Part shown: piece after piece, positions 1 to 8,800 of the stretch
How positions within the stretch are numbered: the stretch's first letter is position 1
How the letters are laid out: every line of letters begins with the position of its first letter
Source: Billgrantia pellis
GTDB lineage: Bacteria > Pseudomonadota > Gammaproteobacteria > Pseudomonadales > Halomonadaceae
Direction of reading: 5' to 3'
Assembly (NCBI RefSeq): GCF_008297955.1
Contig: NZ_VTPY01000004.1
Coordinates: 310,001-374,000, forward strand
Length of the DNA stretch: 64,000 nucleotides
The notes under the pieces: generated by a model
Told to the model about the DNA's origin: nothing
The model's input: the letters and a program-made list of their open reading frames with translations, nothing else
The model's database searches: none
Position numbers and translations under genes: made by a program

Positions 1-72
1 TACCCCGCTGGCTCGGTCTCTAGCCGCGCGCCGCGTACCCAACCCCTCAACGCCATAGCCACAGGAAGTCCA

Positions 73-1089
73 ATGAACAACCAGCAATTTCTCGATGTGA
101 TCTACACCCATACCGAAGGCGAGCCGACCTGCATCGTGCATGGCGGCATTCCTTACCCCTTCGGCGGCGACATCCTCGACAAGCGCCGTTACCTTCAGCA
201 GCACCACGACCATATACGCACCAGCCTGATGCGCGAGCCGCGCGGCCACCAGCATATGTTCGGCGTGTTCCTCACCCCGCCCTCCGACGCCGACCACGAC
301 GCCGGTATGCTGTGGATCGATGGGGAGCAGTTCGTCGACATGTGCGGCCACGGCACCATTGCGCTCTCCATGGCCATGGTGGCCCACCGCCTGGCGCCGC
401 CGGCCCAGGAAGACGGTCTCTCCCGCATCCGCTTCGAAACCACCGCCGGCACCGTGGTCTCCGAGGTGAAAGCCGACGCCGACAAGGTGCACTGGACACG
501 CTTTGAGAACGTGCCTGCCTTCGTCATGGAGCAGGACATTCCCGTGAACGTCCCCGGTCTAGGCATCCTCAGCGCCGACCTGGTGTTTGGGGGCAACTTC
601 TTCGCCATCATCCGGGTGCCCGCCGACAAGCAGCCGATCTGCCCCGACAATGGCAGCTTCTTCTCTCATGCCGGCCAGGCCGTGAAGGCCGAGCTCAACG
701 CCCGGATGGAGATTCGACATCCAACCCACCCGCACATCAACGGCCTGAACTTCGTCACCTTCTGGCACGAAGGCTCCCAGCCGGATTCGCTCTATCGCAA
801 CGTTCACGTATTCTCCGATGGGAAGCTCGACCGTTCCCCCGGCGGCACCGGCACCAGCGCCATGATGGCCATGTTCCATGCTCGCAACGAGCTGGAAGTG
901 GGCCGCCCCATCCATTCCGAGGGCCTGCTCGGCAGCGGCCGCTTTACCGGAGAGATCCTTGGCGAAACGGAGATTGGCGGCTACCGGGCCATCCGTCCCA
1001 GCGTTCAGGGCACCGCCGAGCTGATCGGCTACGCCAAGTGGCTGATCGATGAACGTGATCCGGTAGGCCGCGGTTTCGTCATTCGTTAA
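73..1089 (+). CDS. Proline racemase / hydroxyproline epimerase family protein with atypical active site
   Basis: A 338-residue protein of the proline racemase superfamily, whose members epimerise proline or 4-hydroxyproline, or dehydrate trans-3-hydroxy-L-proline. The first catalytic cysteine is present (Cys91 in MCGHGT). The second catalytic position, normally Cys (or Thr in 3-hydroxyproline dehydratases) in a DRSPCGTGTS-like motif, reads DRSPGGTGTSA, so residue 257 is Gly. Length and fold-wide motifs are otherwise normal, so it does not look decayed. The ATG follows an AGGAAG ribosome site. It stands alone here, followed by a strong hairpin. The family is clear. The reaction is uncertain because of the Gly: it could be a changed chemistry, a one-base enzyme, or a loss of function. 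Confidence 0.85.
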   Translation: MNNQQFLDVIYTHTEGEPTCIVHGGIPYPFGGDILDKRRYLQQHHDHIRTSLMREPRGHQHMFGVFLTPPSDADHDAGMLWIDGEQFVDMCGHGTIALSMAMVAHRLAPPAQEDGLSRIRFETTAGTVVSEVKADADKVHWTRFENVPAFVMEQDIPVNVPGLGILSADLVFGGNFFAIIRVPADKQPICPDNGSFFSHAGQAVKAELNARMEIRHPTHPHINGLNFVTFWHEGSQPDSLYRNVHVFSDGKLDRSPGGTGTSAMMAMFHARNELEVGRPIHSEGLLGSGRFTGEILGETEIGGYRAIRPSVQGTAELIGYAKWLIDERDPVGRGFVIR

Positions 1090-1122
1090 TCTCGCTTTTA
1101 CCCTTCGATTGACTTTCCCGAA

Positions 1123-1149
1123 TCGACGCCACGTGGTCAGTGGCGTCGA
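1123..1149 (+). terminator. Strong inverted repeat downstream of the racemase-family gene
   Basis: A perfect 10-bp stem (TCGACGCCAC at 1123-1132 and its complement at 1140-1149) with a 7-nt loop lies 34 bases after the racemase-family stop codon. No clear U tract follows, so it may be a terminator or a 3' stabilising hairpin. Confidence 0.5.
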
Positions 1150-1351
1150 CATATCGGCGCGCAGCCTGCCGACGATATCTCTTCTTTGCGAGTCATCGGA
1201 GTCTCATGCTACCAGCGAGACCCAACCTGCCAATCCGAAACGTCCCGTGCCGCCCCCAGAACTGCGCGTCATTTCGGGGTCACGCAGCGCCGACCATGGC
1301 GTCTCCAGCGTGGTATCGGTATGAATCACAAAGTCGCAACTCGGTTTCCTT

Positions 1352-2332
1352 TCATCGAGTACCTGGATCCGCTGGCGCGCGCAATTGCCCACGCCGCCAA
1401 GTTGCCGGCGGCGCGCCGAAGACACGCTTGAACGCCTTGGTAAACGACGCCTCCGATTCGTATCCGGCGTCCTGGGCAATCAGCGCGATCGACGCCGTCG
1501 TTTCCCGCAGGCGACGTGCCGCCGTTCGCATGCGCAACCCGGCCAGGTAGCGCATCGGCGGCTGGCCCACCAGCTCGGTAAAATGCTCGGCCAATGCGGA
1601 ACGGGAGAGCCCCACCTCCCGAGCCAGCGCTTCCGTCGTCCAGTGATACGCGGGCCGATCATGCATCAAGCCCAGGGCGCGACTCACGAATGGATTGCGC
1701 AAACCGCCAACCCAGGCACGCTCCTCCGGCGGCAGACTGGCAAGATAGCGCTGTACCGCTTCGATGAAGAGCAATTCGGCCAGTCGAGAGAGTTGTGCGG
1801 GAGAGCGCATCTTACCCGCGGCGAGCTCGCTGGCGGCCAGGCGAAAGGAGCTTTCGATCCACGGCCCGGCCACCCCCTGCGCTACATCCAGTGTCATCAC
1901 GCTTGGCAGCATGCCGACCAGAGGATCGGTTGTCGTCTCGCTGAGCAGAAAGCCGCACCAAACCCGCGCCGCTTCTCCGCCGCCACCATGGACGATTCGG
2001 GCAATCCCGCTCTCGACGCTCGTTTGCATTAGCCGGTCGGCATTGACGGGCGGACACTCCGTGTCACTGCCAAGCACGTGCGGGTCGTTACGCGGCAATA
2101 CCACGAGGTGTCCCGCCAAGACCTCCATCGGGCTTGCCTCGCCCACTCGCAGCAACAGCCGGCCGGCACTGACGTAATGATAGGCAATGATTCCCTTGGT
2201 CAGCGGCGTGAAGGGTTGGCAGTCCTCCGGTGCGACCTGAGCGGACACGCACCAGGGCGCAGTGAATTTCGCATCGAGGAAGATGCCGCCGGTCAGACGC
2301 AGCGTGCGCAGCACATCGAGAGATGCCTCCAT
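1352..2332 (-). CDS. AraC family transcriptional regulator (cupin_6 type)
   Basis: A regulator of about 326 residues. The N-terminal cupin-like sensor domain begins with a pattern typical of the cupin_6 AraC group (DVLRTLRLTGGIFLDAKF). The C-terminal AraC helix-turn-helix pair carries LAREVGLSRSALAEHF and the second-helix signature IAQDAGYESEASFTKAFKRVFG. I prefer the ATG at 2332 because family members begin just before the DVLRTLRL motif. A GTG at 2398 preceded by GGAGGT is an alternative that would add 22 residues. It is divergent from the TPR protein gene, with a 160-bp shared promoter region, so it may regulate that gene or itself. The inducer is unknown. Confidence 0.85.
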   Translation of the reverse strand: MEASLDVLRTLRLTGGIFLDAKFTAPWCVSAQVAPEDCQPFTPLTKGIIAYHYVSAGRLLLRVGEASPMEVLAGHLVVLPRNDPHVLGSDTECPPVNADRLMQTSVESGIARIVHGGGGEAARVWCGFLLSETTTDPLVGMLPSVMTLDVAQGVAGPWIESSFRLAASELAAGKMRSPAQLSRLAELLFIEAVQRYLASLPPEERAWVGGLRNPFVSRALGLMHDRPAYHWTTEALAREVGLSRSALAEHFTELVGQPPMRYLAGLRMRTAARRLRETTASIALIAQDAGYESEASFTKAFKRVFGAPPATWRRGQLRAPADPGTR

Positions 2333-2492
2333 CGACCAACGCTCCGTGATGGCGGCGGCTCGGACAAGAACCCCGGCGTCTCGCCCATTATCCCCCACCG
2401 CACCTCCGAGTAGTTTAGCAGCGTGGCGCGGAGCGAGGCCTTTACCCTCCCTGCGCCCGACGAACCATCACAATCGATCCGGAGCCATCCCC

Positions 2493-3830
2493 ATGCTGAC
2501 CGACCGCCAAGGAAACATTCTGACCGGCGCCACCGCCGAAACGGCGGAGCTTTATACCCGCTCTGCCGAAGCTTTCGGCCTCTACCGTGGCAACCCCCTA
2601 GCGCTGCTGGACCAGGCGCTCACGATCGCGCCTGAATTCTCCATGGCCCGCATCTTCCGGGCCTATCTATTCGTTCTTTCCACCGAGCCCGAAGCCACGG
2701 CCGCGGCCAGAGCCGATGTGGCCGACCTGAAAGCGACTCGACTGAACGATCGAGAAGCGTCGCATGTCGCCGTGCTCGACCAACTCTCGAGGGGGGAGTG
2801 GACCGCCGCCGCATGCGCCCTGGACCGCCACAACCTACGCTATCCGCACGACTTCCTGGCGCTGCAGGCCGGCCACCTGACGGACTTCTACCGCGCCAAC
2901 GCCCGCGACCTGCGTGACCGCATCGCCCGCGTTCTGCCTCAGTGGAGCTCCGATATGCCGGGTCATTCCGTCCTGCTCGGAATGTACGCTTTCGGACTCG
3001 AGGAGACCGGTGCCTACGCCCGCGCCGAGGAGGCCGGCCGCCAGGCGCTGGACGGGGAGCCGCTCGATTGCTGGGCGCACCATGCCGTGGCCCACGTCAT
3101 GGAGATGCAGGGCCGCGCCGAGGATGGCATCGGCTGGATGATGGCCCGCGAACCCTACTGGGCCGGCGACGACAACCTGTTCAAGGTTCACAACTGGTGG
3201 CATCGCGCGCTCTGCCATCTCGACCTGGAACAGCCCGGCGAAGCGCTGGCCCTCTACGACGGTCCCATTCGACAGGAGCGCAGCGTGATGGCACTGGACA
3301 TGGTCGACGCCTCGGCCCTGCTCTGGCGCCTGCACCTGACCGGCCACGACCCGGGCAACCGCTGGCAGGAGTTGGCCGACACCTGGGAGACGCACGCCGA
3401 CGGCAAGCTCTACCCCTTCAACGACTGGCACGCGGTGATGGCTTATCTCGGCGCCGGGCGGGACGAACAGGTGAACAGGTTGCTGGCCGCGCTACGCAAT
3501 GCGGGAGGCGATGGGGAAACCGCCAGTTGGACACGGCGCATTGGCCTACCGCTGATCGAAGGCTTCATCGCCTTCTGGCACGGCGATTACGCTACCGCGG
3601 TGGAACGCCTGCATCCGGCACGATACATCGCCAACGCCTTCGGCGGCAGCCACGCCCAGCGTGACATCATCGACTGGACCCTGACCGAAGCCGCCCTACG
3701 CGGTGGTTACCGCGACGTGGCCGAGGGACTTTCGCACGAGCGCCTGGCCGCGAAACCCCACAGCCCGCTGAACCGCGCATTCCTGCGTCGTGCCCGCACC
3801 CCTGCGGTCGACGCGAAGCAGGTCGCCTGA
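2493..3830 (+). CDS. TTC38-like tetratricopeptide repeat protein
   Basis: A 445-residue, mostly alpha-helical soluble protein of the tetratricopeptide-repeat 38 family. Landmarks are the repeat motifs HAVAHVMEMQGRAEDG and VHNWWHRALCHLDLEQ, which are characteristic of TTC38-like proteins. No signal peptide or catalytic motif is visible. The ATG at 2493 is chosen over a far upstream in-frame start because GGAG lies 8 bases before it and the extra upstream residues look non-coding. The family has no firmly established biochemical role in bacteria. The divergent AraC gene is its likely regulator (inference). Confidence 0.8.
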   Translation: MLTDRQGNILTGATAETAELYTRSAEAFGLYRGNPLALLDQALTIAPEFSMARIFRAYLFVLSTEPEATAAARADVADLKATRLNDREASHVAVLDQLSRGEWTAAACALDRHNLRYPHDFLALQAGHLTDFYRANARDLRDRIARVLPQWSSDMPGHSVLLGMYAFGLEETGAYARAEEAGRQALDGEPLDCWAHHAVAHVMEMQGRAEDGIGWMMAREPYWAGDDNLFKVHNWWHRALCHLDLEQPGEALALYDGPIRQERSVMALDMVDASALLWRLHLTGHDPGNRWQELADTWETHADGKLYPFNDWHAVMAYLGAGRDEQVNRLLAALRNAGGDGETASWTRRIGLPLIEGFIAFWHGDYATAVERLHPARYIANAFGGSHAQRDIIDWTLTEAALRGGYRDVAEGLSHERLAAKPHSPLNRAFLRRARTPAVDAKQVA

Positions 3831-3911
3831 TGCAAGAACGCCGGACGCCCCGCTGACATGCGGCGGCATCCGGCGCCTCGCCCTCCTCAACCGCCTTGGC
3901 ATGCGTGACCG

Positions 3912-4694
3912 TCAATCCGAGGTCAGGCCGAGATAGCGGGGTTCGGCGATCCCCAGCAGTTCGTCGTTGGGAATGTGCAGTTCCGGCTGGCCGAAGGCAT
4001 AGGGCGCAATTTCGTAGACCTCGTACCGCACCGTCCATCCCATTTCGAGCGGCGCGACATTGCGGCTCTCGCTCAACGGCCAGTTGGCTCGGAAATCCTC
4101 GTTGGCGTCGACCTGCTCCAGCCAGCGCTGGTGGGCACGCGCCAGCGCCGCGCGAAACGCCTCCTCCCGGCCTTCGATGAGCATCTCCTCGAGCGTCACG
4201 ACGCGCCCCAGGCGCTCGTCGATGACCATGAACTCGGTCGACGGCATACCGTGGGCTTGCCCGGCGTGGTAGATATAGCTATCGAGTTCGACGATCAACA
4301 GGTCGTCGTGCTGGGCGTAGACCTTCGCCTCGAGCGACGCCTGGCCGGCGGAGTGCGGGGGCCCGAACTGACGAGCGTCCTTGGCCTGGGCAAAGAACGC
4401 CTGCGCAAACGCCTCCCAGGAATCGGCCAACGGCTCATCGCTCCCATCGGTGATGCCCGTGCTCATGGCCAGCAGCGTTTGCCGCAGCTGTTCGCTCAGG
4501 GCCGGTGCGTGGGGAAAGCGCAACGCGTTCACCACCACCTCGGCGCAGCGATCGGGGGGACAGCCGGACTCCACGAACTTCGCCTCGACCACTTCGGGGA
4601 CGAGCCTCGTGGCAGTGTTTGACGTTTCCTCGGTTTGACAACCCGCCAGCGCGAGCAGGCTCACGACGAGAATGAGGGTGTGCCGATACGACAT
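3912..4694 (-). CDS. DUF3298-type lipoprotein
   Basis: A protein of about 260 residues that starts with a lipoprotein signal peptide: a hydrophobic stretch ending LALAGC, so Cys is about residue 19 of MSYRHTLILVV. The body matches the RsiV/DUF3298 pattern, with YIYHAGQAHGMPSTEFMVID and RVVTLEEML. In other bacteria such domains are anti-sigma-factor ectodomains or periplasmic proteins of unknown function. Here there is no anti-sigma N-terminal region, so a free outer- or inner-membrane lipoprotein is likely. The ATG at 4694 is preceded by GAGGAGG. It is convergent with the TPR gene. Confidence 0.75.
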   Translation of the reverse strand: MSYRHTLILVVSLLALAGCQTEETSNTATRLVPEVVEAKFVESGCPPDRCAEVVVNALRFPHAPALSEQLRQTLLAMSTGITDGSDEPLADSWEAFAQAFFAQAKDARQFGPPHSAGQASLEAKVYAQHDDLLIVELDSYIYHAGQAHGMPSTEFMVIDERLGRVVTLEEMLIEGREEAFRAALARAHQRWLEQVDANEDFRANWPLSESRNVAPLEMGWTVRYEVYEIAPYAFGQPELHIPNDELLGIAEPRYLGLTSD

Positions 4695-4839
4695 GTTGCC
4701 TCCTCGACGCACTCGGTGCGCCTCCAGCCGACGCACGATGAACTAGCGACCCGAAGCGATCAAGCTGCCGCCGGCCCCCATGAAGTGCCCACCGGTCGTT
4801 CGGTGGAACACGCGCATCCTCCCCCCGCTCGGTAGTCGC

Positions 4840-5715
4840 CTATTGGCTCGCCTCGAGCTTGTCCTGCGTTCGCATCTCGAAGTCGCTGGCATCGTGGCGC
4901 TCGTGCAACTGCTCCTCGGGCTCGCCAAAGGTGCGATTGACCATGCGCCCGCGCTTCACTGCCGGACGGGCATCGATCTCCTTGGCCCAGCGTTGCACGT
5001 GCTCGTACTCCTGTACCTGCAAGAACTCGGCCGCCTCGTAGACGCGATCCAACACCAGCTGCCCATACCAGGGCCAAATGGCGATGTCGGCGATGGTGTA
5101 ATCGTCTCCCGCCACGTAGCGCGTCTGAGCCAGTCGCCGGTTCAGCACGTCGAGCTGGCGCTTGGCCTCCATGGTGAAGCGGTCGATGGCGTACTCGATC
5201 TTGGTCGGCGCATAGGCATAGAAATGACCGAAACCGCCACCGAGATAGGGCGCACTGCCCATCTGCCAGAACAACCAGTTCAGCGTCTCGGTGCGCCCGG
5301 CCGGATCGCGTGGCAGGAACGCGCCGAACGTCTCGGCGAGATAAAGCAGTATCGAGCCGGACTCGAACACTCGGGTGGGCGGCGTGGTGTTGTGGTCCAT
5401 CAGCGCCGGGATCTTGGAGTTGGGGTTGATCTCGACGAAGCCGCTACCGAACTGTTCGCCATCGCCGATCCTGATCGGCCAGGCATCGTACTCCGCGTCC
5501 TTGTGCCCCAGCGCCAGCAGCTCCTCGAACATCACCGTGGCCTTCACCCCATTGGGCGTAGCCAACGAGTAAAGCTGAAACGGATGCTTGCCGACCGGCA
5601 GGGCCTTGTCGTGGGTTGGCCCGGCGATGGGCCGATTGATACTGGCAAACTGGCCGCCGCTCTCCTTCTCCCATTTCCAAACCTTCGGCGGAACGTATTC
5701 GCTCTCTTGGCTCAT
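4840..5715 (-). CDS. yghU: Glutathione S-transferase family protein, YghU-like
   Basis: A 291-residue cytosolic glutathione transferase of the YghU/Nu class. These enzymes have disulfide-bond reductase and peroxidase activity with glutathione. The thioredoxin-like N-terminal half contains HPFQLYSLATPNG and NPNSKIPAL, and the helical C-terminal half contains YTIADIAIWPWYG. The long N-terminal extension (PPKVWKWEKESGGQFASINRP) is typical of YghU. The ATG at 5715 has an AGGAGG site 4 bases upstream; the open frame extends much further upstream but without family similarity. It is divergent from the DsbA-like gene, which suggests a shared redox context. Confidence 0.88.
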   Translation of the reverse strand: MSQESEYVPPKVWKWEKESGGQFASINRPIAGPTHDKALPVGKHPFQLYSLATPNGVKATVMFEELLALGHKDAEYDAWPIRIGDGEQFGSGFVEINPNSKIPALMDHNTTPPTRVFESGSILLYLAETFGAFLPRDPAGRTETLNWLFWQMGSAPYLGGGFGHFYAYAPTKIEYAIDRFTMEAKRQLDVLNRRLAQTRYVAGDDYTIADIAIWPWYGQLVLDRVYEAAEFLQVQEYEHVQRWAKEIDARPAVKRGRMVNRTFGEPEEQLHERHDASDFEMRTQDKLEASQ

Positions 5716-5943
5716 GGAACCTCCTTGGCGACAAATGACACGTCTCGCTCCTTCACCTGGGTTGGCGTCACGAGCGTCAGACCGACAAAGATAGCCGGTT
5801 AATGAAACCGCCGCGAGCCAGTCGTGTGGCGTCCCTGGCGCCACGAAGATTAACCCGCCTTCTGCTACGTTTACGGTATTCGACATGCGCCAGTCCTTTA
5901 CGGCGCCTTTGTCTGCAATCCGGTGACGCATCAAGGAGGTCTT

Positions 5944-6495
5944 ATGGCCAACGATTGGCACGCCGATCCGCTCGTCTGGGGTCACGGCCCGCGACTGCTC
6001 GAGGTCTTTCTGGAGCCGACCTGCCCTTTTTCGGTGAAAACCTTCCACAAGCTGGACGATTTCCTGGCGCAGGCCGGGGAATCGAAGGTTAGCGTACGGA
6101 TCTGGTTCAACTCCCAGCCTTGGCACCTGCTTTCGCCGATCGTGACCCGCGCGATCGTGGCCGCCTCGACGCTGGACGGCGGCAAGGAAACCGCCAAGCG
6201 AATCATGGCCGCGGTGGCCAATCGCCGAGAAGAGTTCGTCTTCGAGAATCACAGCACCGGCCCGAATCGGGACGCCACGCCCAATGACGTGCTCAAGCGC
6301 CTGGAGGAAGCCAGTGGCGTGGCACTCACTCAGGCCTTCGAGATTCCCGACCTCGACAGCGAAATCAAACGCCACACCAAGTATGCACGCCAGAACGGCA
6401 TTCATAGCACGCCGACTTTCATGATCGACGGCCTGGTGGAGCCCGGCATGGGCAGCGGCGACAAGGTGGCAGAATGGGTAAAGCGGTTCGAATGA
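5944..6495 (+). CDS. DsbA-family thioredoxin-fold protein with a single cysteine
   Basis: A 183-residue thioredoxin-fold protein of the DsbA/2-hydroxychromene-2-carboxylate isomerase superfamily. The active-site loop reads EPTCPFS: the first Cys is present but the second Cys of a CXXC motif is replaced by Ser, and no other Cys exists in the protein. The cis-proline loop is recognisable (HSTPTFMIDG). There is no signal peptide, so it is likely cytoplasmic. The start at 5944 follows an ideal AAGGAGGT. With one Cys it cannot form an intramolecular disulfide. A glutathione-linked monothiol or isomerase role fits the divergent glutathione transferase neighbour, but this is inference. Confidence 0.75.
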   Translation: MANDWHADPLVWGHGPRLLEVFLEPTCPFSVKTFHKLDDFLAQAGESKVSVRIWFNSQPWHLLSPIVTRAIVAASTLDGGKETAKRIMAAVANRREEFVFENHSTGPNRDATPNDVLKRLEEASGVALTQAFEIPDLDSEIKRHTKYARQNGIHSTPTFMIDGLVEPGMGSGDKVAEWVKRFE

Positions 6496-6540
6496 AGCCC
6501 TAGGGGCGCTGCGTAAGTGGCGTCTAACGCAGCCTCTCGC

Positions 6541-6571
6541 AAAAGCCGTCTTCTCAACGGAGAACGGCTTT
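6541..6571 (+). terminator. Hairpin terminator after the DsbA-like gene
   Basis: A long inverted repeat pairs AAAGCCGT with its complement ACGGCTTT (one-base bulge, inner TTCTC/GAGAA stem). It begins 46 bases after the DsbA-like stop and also faces the AT-rich DUF2254 locus, so it could serve both strands. Confidence 0.55.
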
Positions 6572-6611
6572 ACCCAGTAATCTAAGCGTAAGAAAATAAC
6601 AATATTGCGCC

Positions 6612-7933
6612 TTAAGAACTAGCCGCCTCTTTCGACAGATTCTTTGGCAAATCCAACCTGTGCACTCCCACGTTTAACCTCGCCTCCGCAAATTTTACTT
6701 CCAAAGGATCCGTATAATTAACTGAAATGACATCTACTATACGCTCTGCGTGCTGCTGGATCACTAGCCTATCTTCGCAACTTGCAAAATTGGACAATGT
6801 TTTAAAGGCCTTAAGAAGCGATAGACATATGCTCAAATCGTCTTTCCCGTAATGAAGAATTGGGTTAAACAATCTGAACATCAAGCTATCAAAACCTTCT
6901 TCATGCCAAGACACGAGGCATTCATTCTCTGAATCGACAATCATGTTGCATGGCGTTATCTGAAGGCGCTGCGCGAGCAACTCAGTTATTTGATGAATAC
7001 ACAGCCTTGCAGTGCCAGGATCGTTGATTCCTGGCGAAAGGGACTTAACAGCAATCTCCATTAGCTGCGTAAATCCATTGACATAATGTTCTTTCGTAGA
7101 CTCACCTTCAGCATAATCAAGACAGGAAATGATTTTATCATTGACCTCACCTCCATTTTTTTTATCTACAACACCGATTATTGGAAAGTTAGAAACAACA
7201 AAATCGCCAAAACTAAAATTTAAATGTATCTCAAGCCCTTTTTTTAGAGACATCTTTGCCAGCGCCTCGAGATCCGCTCCCTGAATATAACCGCTATCCT
7301 GGGAATAAATTGAGTAGTCAATCTGATTGCGAGAATTGCAGCACCTATTTATGAAGCGCCCATCTTTTCTCTTTTCTTCATCTTTCTCAGGGAAGCTTGC
7401 GTCGATCGAAGCAATTCTTGTGTGATAGCGTTGATTTGCACAGACTGCGAAGCGGAATGAATAAAAAAAACAAACAGCATAAGGCTATTTATTACCATCG
7501 CCGCGCTTAAGTAGACCGCCAAGGAACGCCAGGTATCAGGCGAATCTCCTTCCATAGGGACCAATAGAAGAAATAAAATATACAGAATAGTCCCTAGATA
7601 ATGCCCAAGAACATGCTGATGCCTTTTCTCTTTCATCAAGCTAAAAACCAGCTTGTTAGAGAAATTGCTCCCCGCCTGAGTAAGAACGGACATAACCATT
7701 GAAAAACTAAACACGACTAGCGAAATCATTCCTGCCATAAGGGTTGCGAGCAAAGTCCGCGCCGCTTCAGCATCCTTTAGGTTTATTGCATTTAAAAACC
7801 CTGGCAGATGCTGCACATCAAGTGAAACCACCAATATACCAAGAACGACATAGAGAAAAATTATCTTACTTGTAAGGTAAGCAATACTGTCGCGAATGTT
7901 TTTTACATAACGAAACTTTTGTGAAATATTCAA
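6612..7933 (-). pseudogene. DUF2254 membrane-protein gene interrupted by a frameshift
   Basis: Two adjacent frames together make one DUF2254 protein. The upstream frame (7933-7349) encodes about four membrane segments. The downstream frame (methionine at 7253, end 6612) has the signature EIAVKSLSPGINDPGTA. The downstream frame stays open back past the upstream stop. Around 7405-7408 the first frame reads QELLRSTQASL and the other reads SIDASFPEKDEEK, the sequence expected to follow. A single missing base near 7406 restores a continuous protein of about 440 residues. The first codon is a TTG with a weak ribosome site. The region is clearly AT-rich compared with its neighbours, consistent with transfer. 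It could be a pseudogene, a sequencing error or, less likely, recoding. Confidence 0.75.
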
Positions 7934-8058
7934 TTTATCGCCCGCCCCTGAACTCTATTATCCCTAACTCTCGTTGCATAAGGCACTATGCCTAGGATAG
8001 CAGGGATCTGATGGCCGCTAGCGATAAAGCTGCCGAGCGAGATATTAACCCAACAATG

Positions 8059-8196
8059 CTACCGAGACGCCGCAGAGAAAATTCCCACCGTGCTCAGCAG
8101 AACCAGACCAAAGAGCAGGCAGACCACACTCGCTGGCAGCGCCAGCAGGAGCGTCTCTATCCCAATCAGAATGCGGTGGCATAGCTCCTTACTCAT
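8059..8196 (-). CDS. Candidate 45-residue single-pass membrane peptide
   Basis: A short reading frame starts at MSKELCHRILIG. It continues with a long hydrophobic stretch from about residue 16 to 40 (LLLALPASVVCLLFGLVLL) and ends in SAASR. A purine-rich GGGAGG lies just before the ATG and AGGGGA lies at better spacing. It sits in the 330-bp gap between the DUF2254 locus and the GDYXXLXY operon and resembles bacterial small membrane proteins. I do not recognise a family, and chance cannot be excluded for a frame this short. Confidence 0.4.
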   Translation of the reverse strand: MSKELCHRILIGIETLLLALPASVVCLLFGLVLLSTVGIFSAASR

Positions 8197-8263
8197 GCCT
8201 CCCGCATCCCCTATGTCTCTTGAACAGGCCAACATCGCTCAAGTGCCGAAGTCAGTGTTGTCG

Positions 8264-8800
8264 TCAACGCTCCACCTCCCCCAGTTTTTCGAGTTCATCG
8301 TCATGCAGGGAAACCAGCAGCGGCTCGCCGCGTTCGTTGACACGGAACCGGCCGTAACGGGCGAGCTCATAGCGCTCGACATGCCCTTCCTGAAAGAAGA
8401 AAGCATCGGTGGCGAACCGCACCCGGCCGTTGCGCAGCCGGTAGCGAAGGCGCCTTTCATCCTCCGCCAAGACATCTTCCTTGGCACCCAGTCGCTGGAA
8501 GTGGGCCACGCGCCGCGCGTCCAGATGCACGACGACATGGCCGTCGGCGACATGACTCTCGTCGCTGTCGGAATGTCTGTCGTACAGCGCGTCCTGAATG
8601 CGATTGGCAACCTCGAAATTCAGCGCCATGAAGTCGCCCTGCATCAGCGAACGCGGATCCACCGGCGCCAGTGCCAGGTAGATCACCTCGCCCTCGGCCA
8701 GGTGTCGCTCCTTGGCCCAGATGGCCCAGTTGACCACCGCCAGGATCAGCAGCGTGGCGGCCACCACCACGATCTTGTTCCACTTGGCTGACGACGTCAT
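8264..8800 (-). CDS. GDYXXLXY domain membrane-anchored protein
   Basis: A 178-residue protein with one N-terminal membrane anchor (IVVVAATLLILAVVNWAIW) followed by an extracytoplasmic domain. It contains MQGDFMALNF, a match to the motif that names the GDYXXLXY family. Function of the family is unknown. Its ATG overlaps the stop of the DUF4401 gene by four bases (ATGA), so it is the last gene of a translationally coupled three-gene operon with the DUF4401 and DUF2157 proteins. This gene trio recurs as a set in other proteobacteria (established association); a joint envelope role is inference. Confidence 0.85.
   Translation of the reverse strand: MTSSAKWNKIVVVAATLLILAVVNWAIWAKERHLAEGEVIYLALAPVDPRSLMQGDFMALNFEVANRIQDALYDRHSDSDESHVADGHVVVHLDARRVAHFQRLGAKEDVLAEDERRLRYRLRNGRVRFATDAFFFQEGHVERYELARYGRFRVNERGEPLLVSLHDDELEKLGEVER

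Noticed and set aside
8090..8791. 233-residue frame on the plus strand
   Set aside because: It lies antisense to the GDYXXLXY gene, has no family motif and owes its length to GC-rich third positions of the real gene.
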